Source of the DNA: Amycolatopsis sp. QT-25
Lineage (GTDB): Bacteria; Actinomycetota; Actinomycetes; Mycobacteriales; Pseudonocardiaceae
Reading direction: 5' to 3'
DNA: 64,000 bases
Assembly: GCF_029369745.1 (NCBI RefSeq)
Contig: NZ_CP120210.1
Span: 4,340,001-4,404,000, forward strand
Under the pieces are notes generated by a model. The model saw only the letters and a list, made by a program, of their open reading frames with translations, ran no database searches and was not told the origin of the DNA. Every line of letters starts with the position of its first letter. Positions within the stretch are counted from its first letter, which is position 1. The position numbers and the translations under genes are program-made. Positions 59,703-64,000 of this stretch are shown piece after piece.

Positions 59703-60316
59703 GGCCACGCATACCCGGCGTGTCCCCCGCGAAACCTCCGCACGCGGCCATGATGAGTGCTTGGGGAGTGGCGAGCAGGGTTCCGTAAGGCATGGCTGTG
59801 ATTCGAGGACGCGCCGAGTTCGGTTCCGTTAGGCCGTTGTCGTCGCGGGAAATGGTCAAGCCGAGTGACCGGGCTGGTTCGCGCTCCCAGCCAGGACCAG
59901 GAGTGCAAAGCACGGCGACACGCCTGCTTCGCGAACCTGCCGGATCTTCAAGCCCCGGCAAGATCGAAGCGAGTCTTCATAACCTCCCGAATAGATCTTT
60001 CTTCTGGCCACTCACGCCTTTCTCCCCGAACATTCCACCTCCCCTGAACCAGTTCTTCTTCTACCGCGGCATCAGGGTGCGTGCCGACTAGATCTTCGTA
60101 ACGCCGACCCCGTGGTTCAGCGGGGCGAGCAAACAAAATCTCGACATGCCGGACAACCACTGGGACCGCGACCGCCACGGCGTGCCGCGGAACGTCGATC
60201 GACAAGTAGTGCTCTCGCGCCGGTCGGTGTCCTCGATCCACGGCGCTCACGGCAGCGTCCGCGGCTGCGGAAGAGACCCAAGGTGTAAGCCGTGGATTTC
60301 CGGGGAAAGCCTGACC
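59703..60316. other. Gene-free stretch
   Basis: About 600 bases with low coding potential and an AT-richer patch near 59975-60065. No tRNA, repeat or clear promoter is visible. Confidence 0.5.
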
Positions 60317-60472
60317 ATGACCGATTTGACGAACGTTCGCGCTGGGATGACCGAGGTGGCCGGGCGAGCGGGCCAGATCGCCGCCATGCGCCGGATGCTG
60401 CTCGCTTTCGGCGTCGGTGGAGCGCTGGGCTGCCTGGCCTGGATGGCGATCTGGCTCGCGACCCAGCTCTGA
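60317..60472 (+). CDS. Small single-pass membrane protein
   Basis: 51 residues: MTDLTNVRAGMTEVAGRAGQ then IAAMRRMLLAFGVGGALGCL and AWMAIWLATQL. One hydrophobic helix fills the C-terminal half. The ribosome binding site is weak. Function unknown. Confidence 0.4.
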   Translation: MTDLTNVRAGMTEVAGRAGQIAAMRRMLLAFGVGGALGCLAWMAIWLATQL

Positions 60473-60628
60473 ACGACCTTCCGGCGAACCCGCGCCCGCG
60501 TCAGGTCGCCGCGGATCGACGCTCGGGTCCCCGCTTCTCCTTTGCTCGAGTTTCAGGCATCGGGCCGTGCCGACTCCTGCTGCCGTCGACCAGGTCTTCG
60601 GGTTTGGTGCCATCGGCGATGAGCGCCC

Positions 60629-60871
60629 CTAGGAGGATCTTCGACGTCGGCGTCTTCGCCACCACTCGGCCAGCGCCACCCCGCTGAACGGGCCCAGCCC
60701 GGCGATCCCGTGTATCCAGATGTCCGTGGCGCCGAGAAGATGGTTGATTCCGACAACGCTCAAGTAGCACAGCGCGGCAAGGGCAATGAACCACACGACC
60801 GCTCTCCGGCGCCCGCGTGGTGGCTCGACTGAGGAGCTCTCGTTCTGGAAAGTCGGCACGATGTGCAGCAT
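60629..60871 (-). CDS. Small two-helix membrane protein
   Basis: 80 residues from ATG 60871. There are two hydrophobic segments (VVWFIALAALCYLSVVGI and IWIHGIAGLGPFSGVAL) and a very basic end (EWWRRRRRRRSS), giving a positive-inside cytoplasmic tail. No family recognised. An upstream ATG at 60895 is in frame. Confidence 0.5.
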   Translation of the reverse strand: MLHIVPTFQNESSSVEPPRGRRRAVVWFIALAALCYLSVVGINHLLGATDIWIHGIAGLGPFSGVALAEWWRRRRRRRSS

Positions 60872-61252
60872 GTACTGCCGGGCGATACGGCGCACCGGTG
60901 ACGCGTATTCTCGCTACGTTTCCCGTGACTCACGCAGGCGCAGAACGCCGTCATCGGGCAGTGGCCCCGCCTTCGGACGCGGGCAGGGTCCTCCTGCGCT
61001 CGGATGTCGTCGTCAGTTCTGGAGTGTGCCTCGCCTCCCAGTGAGCGGGCGAGAGCGACAGCGGCCCTACGCCGACGTCGGCCGAGGTGTGATGTGATCG
61101 GTGAGGCCTCCCATCGCGTCACCCTCTCGGCGATGCCATTCGGTCGGTAAAGCCCCCGACCCGCTACCACCGTGGGGTGAGTATCGTGGCAAAACCCACC
61201 CCACGACAGGTGACCGGTAAGCGTGCCGGGACGCGGCTGACAGACTGCGGGG
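60872..61252. other. Intergenic stretch with a weak hairpin
   Basis: No gene is supported. A 9-bp inverted repeat (CGTGGGGTG at 61171-61179, complement at 61197-61205) lies about 50 bases before the transporter start and may be a regulatory or terminator element. Confidence 0.45.
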
Positions 61253-62104
61253 GTGATCGTCGGATACGTTCTCGCGCTGCTGGCGGCGCTGGCCTCGGGT
61301 AGCGGCTCGGTACTGGAGTCGATCGGGATCCGCCGCGCGGGCGCTTACGGCGGCAGCGCGCTGGACCTGGTCAATCTGCGGCGCCAATGGGTCTACTTCG
61401 CGGGCATCGGCGTCGACCTGGTCGGCTTCGCCTGCGCGGCGGCCGCGTTGCAACGGCTGCCACTGTTCCTCGTCCAGTCGGTGCTGGCGTTCAGCGTCGG
61501 CGTGACGGCCGCGATCTCCGCGTTCATGGGCACCCGCCTGGCCGCGCCGGGCTGGGCCGCGCTGGGCGTCGGGGCGGTCGGACTGATCTTGCTGGGCTTG
61601 TCGGCGCAGCCGGGCCCCGCCAAGGTGCTCCCGTCGGCGTGGCGCTGGGTTCTGCCCGCGATGGCGTTGGTCGTGGGGTCGATCGCCTGGTACTTCAGGC
61701 GCTTCGATCGTCCCTGGGTGGCGCAGGTACTCGGCTTCGCGACGGGTGTCGGCTTCAGCGTGGTCGGCGTCTCGGCGCGCACCCTGGACTTACCGTCGTC
61801 CGGCTGGGCGATCCTGGTGGAACCGGCCGTGTGGGCGATGCTCCTCAACGGCATGGCCGCGGCGGTCGCGTTCGCCCTCGCCCTGCAGAAAGGCGGGGCG
61901 ACGGCGGTCAACGCGATCATGTTCACCACGAACACGGCGTTGTCCTCGATCATCGGCCTGGTCTTCCTCGACGACCGCGTCCGTGACGGTTTCACCACCT
62001 TCACGGTCGCGGGCCTGATCCTGGCCATGTCAGGCGCCATCGTCACCGCCCACTACGCCACCCAGGCCAAGGAACCCGTCCGTGGGGCTCACCTGAGCTC
62101 GTGA
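61253..62104 (+). CDS. DMT/EamA-like integral membrane protein
   Basis: 283 residues and about nine or ten membrane helices (YVLALLAALASGSGSVLESI, WALVVGSIAWY-type segments, TFTVAGLILAMSGAIVTAHY). The two-fold internal layout and the ending FLDDRVRDGFTTFTVAG are typical of the drug/metabolite transporter superfamily (EamA or NIPA-like). Substrate unknown. GTG start. Confidence 0.82.
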   Translation: MIVGYVLALLAALASGSGSVLESIGIRRAGAYGGSALDLVNLRRQWVYFAGIGVDLVGFACAAAALQRLPLFLVQSVLAFSVGVTAAISAFMGTRLAAPGWAALGVGAVGLILLGLSAQPGPAKVLPSAWRWVLPAMALVVGSIAWYFRRFDRPWVAQVLGFATGVGFSVVGVSARTLDLPSSGWAILVEPAVWAMLLNGMAAAVAFALALQKGGATAVNAIMFTTNTALSSIIGLVFLDDRVRDGFTTFTVAGLILAMSGAIVTAHYATQAKEPVRGAHLSS

Positions 62105-62202
62105 GGTAGTCGCGTCGACACGTCGAAGGGTGCGGTTTCCCGCAGGTCCTTGTCCGGTCGACCCCAGGGTCCGCGGATCACGCGTTGCCTAACGTCGTGA
62201 CC

Positions 62203-63309
62203 ATGCTTCTGCAGACGATCTTGTCCATCATCCTCGCCGTCGGTCCGGCCGTGGCACCGGCCACGCCGGCCATCCCGGCGTTCGAGCTACACGACCGGCT
62301 GGCCGGGCTGGTCGCCGACCGTGACATCACGGCCGGGCTGATCCACGTCCGGAACGGCACGAGTGAGTGGTCCGACGCGGTGGGCGTGCGTGACCTGGCA
62401 TCGAGGACACCGGCCGCGGCCGACGGCCATTTCCGCATCGGGAGTGTCACGAAGACCTTCGCGGCCACAGTGCTCTTGCAGCTGGTCGACGGGAAGAAGC
62501 TGTCGCTCGACGACCCGATCGAGCGACACCTGCCAGGTGTCGTGCCCGATGGCGCACGCATCACCGTGCGACAGGTCCTGCAGCACACCAGCGGCCTGCA
62601 CGACTACATGAGCGAACCGGGTCACTCGACCAACCGCTGGCGCGGCGACGCCCGATTCGACGACTACACGCCACACCAACTGCTGAAGGTGGCGTTCACG
62701 AAAGGCCCGGACTTCGATCCGCCGGGCGCGTCCTGGCGTTACTCGAACACCAACTACGTCGTGGCCGGCCTGCTGATCGAGAAGCTCACCGGCCATCCCT
62801 ACGGCGACGAGGTGACACGCCGGATCTTGCGCCCGCTCAAGCTCACGCACACCAGCGTGCCGGGCCACCGCCCGTCCTTGCCCCGTCCGCACGCCCATGG
62901 CTACGAGCCGCTGTCCACGGCCCCGCCCAGCATCGTGGACGCCACGAAGATGGATCCGTCACTGGATTGGGCGGCCGGCGAGATGATCTCCACTACGCGA
63001 GACTTGACCACGTTCGTCACAGCTCTGACGAGCGGGGGGCTGACCAGTCAGGAAAGCCTGGCGGAGATGCGGCGGACGCGGGATGCAGATCCGCTCTTTC
63101 GCTACGGCCTGGGTTTGCAGCAATTCACGATCCCCTGCGCCCACCGCTCTGAATCCGTATGGGGACACACTGGGCAACTGATCGGTTACCTCACTTTCGC
63201 CGTCACCGACGGGAAGGGGAAATCGCTGGTCGTCTCCCTCAATCCCTACGAACAGGACTCACCTGCCGCGGCAGTGGTCTCCCTCGCGGAGGCGACTTTC
63301 TGTCGCTGA
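62203..63309 (+). CDS. Secreted serine hydrolase, beta-lactamase/DD-peptidase fold
   Basis: 368 residues from ATG 62203. The N-terminus is a signal peptide (MLLQTILSIILAVGPAVAPA). The SxxK motif is Ser81-V-T-Lys84 (RIGSVTKTF). The YxN motif is Tyr180-S-Asn182 (WRYSNTNY). The third motif is HTG in WGHTGQLIG. This is the D-alanyl-D-alanine carboxypeptidase / class C beta-lactamase-like family acting outside the membrane. TTG 62185 and GTG 62197 are alternative starts. Confidence 0.9.
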   Translation: MLLQTILSIILAVGPAVAPATPAIPAFELHDRLAGLVADRDITAGLIHVRNGTSEWSDAVGVRDLASRTPAAADGHFRIGSVTKTFAATVLLQLVDGKKLSLDDPIERHLPGVVPDGARITVRQVLQHTSGLHDYMSEPGHSTNRWRGDARFDDYTPHQLLKVAFTKGPDFDPPGASWRYSNTNYVVAGLLIEKLTGHPYGDEVTRRILRPLKLTHTSVPGHRPSLPRPHAHGYEPLSTAPPSIVDATKMDPSLDWAAGEMISTTRDLTTFVTALTSGGLTSQESLAEMRRTRDADPLFRYGLGLQQFTIPCAHRSESVWGHTGQLIGYLTFAVTDGKGKSLVVSLNPYEQDSPAAAVVSLAEATFCR

Positions 63310-63465
63310 CGATCCCCCGACCCGGAACGGAGGTTCAGCTCCATTCGGCCTACCGGGGACGCGCATTCAGAGCAACCTTCCCGCGCAGGAGGCGGGCCCG
63401 GTTTCGCCGTGAAGGGGCTGGGGCATCAGAGCCTCACCTCAACAAGCTGATCAAGGAGTCGGGCA

Positions 63466-63687
63466 GTGGCTAGCTACAACGTGAAACCGTCCAAACCCTT
63501 CGCCGTCTTCGGTGCGCTGGTGGGGGTGGCGATGCTGGTGTTCGTGTTCACCAAGGGGGTCGGGCAGGACAGCGGCTTCCTGTGGTTGTGGGCAGCGGTG
63601 TGCGTCGGCATCGTCGGATTCAACCTCTGGGCGGCTTTCTCCAAACAAGGCTCCTCGGAGGTCGTCGAGAAGCGGAACGCCGAGTAA
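63466..63687 (+). CDS. Small two-helix membrane protein
   Basis: 73 residues, GTG start with AAGGAG 8 bases upstream. There are two hydrophobic helices (FAVFGALVGVAMLVFVFT and GFLWLWAAVCVGIVGFNLWA) and a charged C-terminus (SSEVVEKRNAE). No domain name can be given. Good ribosome binding site and codon use make it a real gene. Confidence 0.7.
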   Translation: MASYNVKPSKPFAVFGALVGVAMLVFVFTKGVGQDSGFLWLWAAVCVGIVGFNLWAAFSKQGSSEVVEKRNAE

Positions 63688-63690
63688 GGA

Positions 63691-64000
63691 CTACGAACAC
63701 ACCGAGGCGAGATGGGCGAGTAGCAGGGTGGTCGTGGTCTCGGCGGCCTGTTCGGGGATGTTGTGCCCGATGCCCTCGAGGATTTCCAGCCGGTACGGTC
63801 CCGTGACCCAGTTCCTGGTCGCTTCCACCCCCGAGGGAGCGACCATGGGATCGTCCGTGCTCGCGATGAAGAGCGTCGGTACCGCGACTCGCTGTTCGTG
63901 ACCGGCGAAGTCGTTGGCCCGGTACCAATTCAGTGCCGCGGTCAGGGCACCCGGCTCGGAAAGCCGCCGGAAGTACTCCGCACACTTCTCCGGCGGAACG
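63691..64000 (-). CDS. Alpha/beta hydrolase, C-terminal part (partial)
   Basis: The minus-strand frame enters from the right edge and stops at TAG 63693-63691. The 102 residues hold ALTAALNWYRANDF, the strand-6 segment VAVPTLFIASTDDPMVAPSG with the catalytic acid and the histidine in LEGIGHNIPEQA. This is the end of an epoxide-hydrolase/haloacetate-dehalogenase-like alpha/beta hydrolase. The nucleophile lies outside the window. Confidence 0.88.
   Translation of the reverse strand, partial: VPPEKCAEYFRRLSEPGALTAALNWYRANDFAGHEQRVAVPTLFIASTDDPMVAPSGVEATRNWVTGPYRLEILEGIGHNIPEQAAETTTTLLLAHLASVCS

Noticed and set aside
1-64000. CRISPR array
   Set aside because: No regularly spaced direct repeats and no cas genes; the only tandem repeats are the 15-bp unit at 16152-16181 and the partial motifs near 57200.

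Overview
The window is high-GC actinomycete DNA, most likely from the family Pseudonocardiaceae and plausibly the genus Amycolatopsis. The reasons are the strong GC3 codon bias, frequent GTG starts, ATGA/TGATG-coupled operons, an F420-type LLM oxidoreductase, an Lsr2 nucleoid protein, several TetR, SARP/AfsR and ArsR regulators, an ECF42-type sigma factor and a type III PKS locus. The genus is an inference. I found no rRNA, tRNA or CRISPR array.

Layout. 1-4.2 kb: end of an oxidoreductase gene, then a small module (TetR with a C-terminal zinc-ribbon-like tail, beta-helix protein, PAP2-like membrane protein) bracketed by two near-identical 22-bp repeats and by gene remnants. 4.2-15.1 kb: core-like genes, namely M3 peptidase, histidine phosphatase, UppP, LLM oxidoreductase, aldo/keto reductase, lipoprotein with a DUF5703-like partner, ArsR-SRPBCC pair, alpha/beta hydrolase and M20 peptidase. 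15.1-16.8 kb: gene-poor, with a strong hairpin and a frameshifted relic. 16.8-28.9 kb: three collinear genes for an AfsR/SARP regulator, a secreted LamG protein and a 2021-residue secreted RHS protein. 29-34.5 kb: accessory area rich in gene fossils (AfsR, ArsR, SRPBCC, IS5-type transposase), two regulators, an alpha/beta hydrolase with a clear operator, and Lsr2. 34.5-37.3 kb: TetR divergent from a Rox-like flavin monooxygenase, RidA and a truncated hydrolase. 37.5-42.1 kb: UbiA prenyltransferase divergent from a tightly coupled type III PKS, ICMT-like methyltransferase and two FAD-dependent oxidoreductases. This resembles the phenolic-lipid srsABC operon with extra enzymes. 42.1-46.1 kb: second fossil zone (IS110 and integrase relics, small secreted proteins, a cold-shock-like protein, a duplicated gene start).

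46.15-51.8 kb is the most unusual locus. A 68-residue peptide with eight cysteines is followed on the same strand by a membrane-anchored TlpA/MauD-like thioredoxin, an ABC exporter without a peptidase domain, an S26 signal peptidase and a MauE-like membrane protein. A SARP regulator is transcribed divergently, and a 24-bp perfect inverted repeat lies between. No lanthipeptide, lasso or radical-SAM maturase is present. The locus looks like a self-contained system for oxidising, cleaving and exporting a disulfide-rich peptide.

52-64 kb: ANTAR protein, glucose-dehydrogenase-like enzyme, an ECF42 operon (YCII/DGPF protein, sigma factor, AhpD-like protein) with a following VOC protein, a 2H phosphoesterase, a spore-photoproduct-lyase-like radical SAM protein, SRPBCC protein, small membrane proteins, a DMT-type transporter, a beta-lactamase-fold serine hydrolase and the C-terminal part of an alpha/beta hydrolase that leaves the window.
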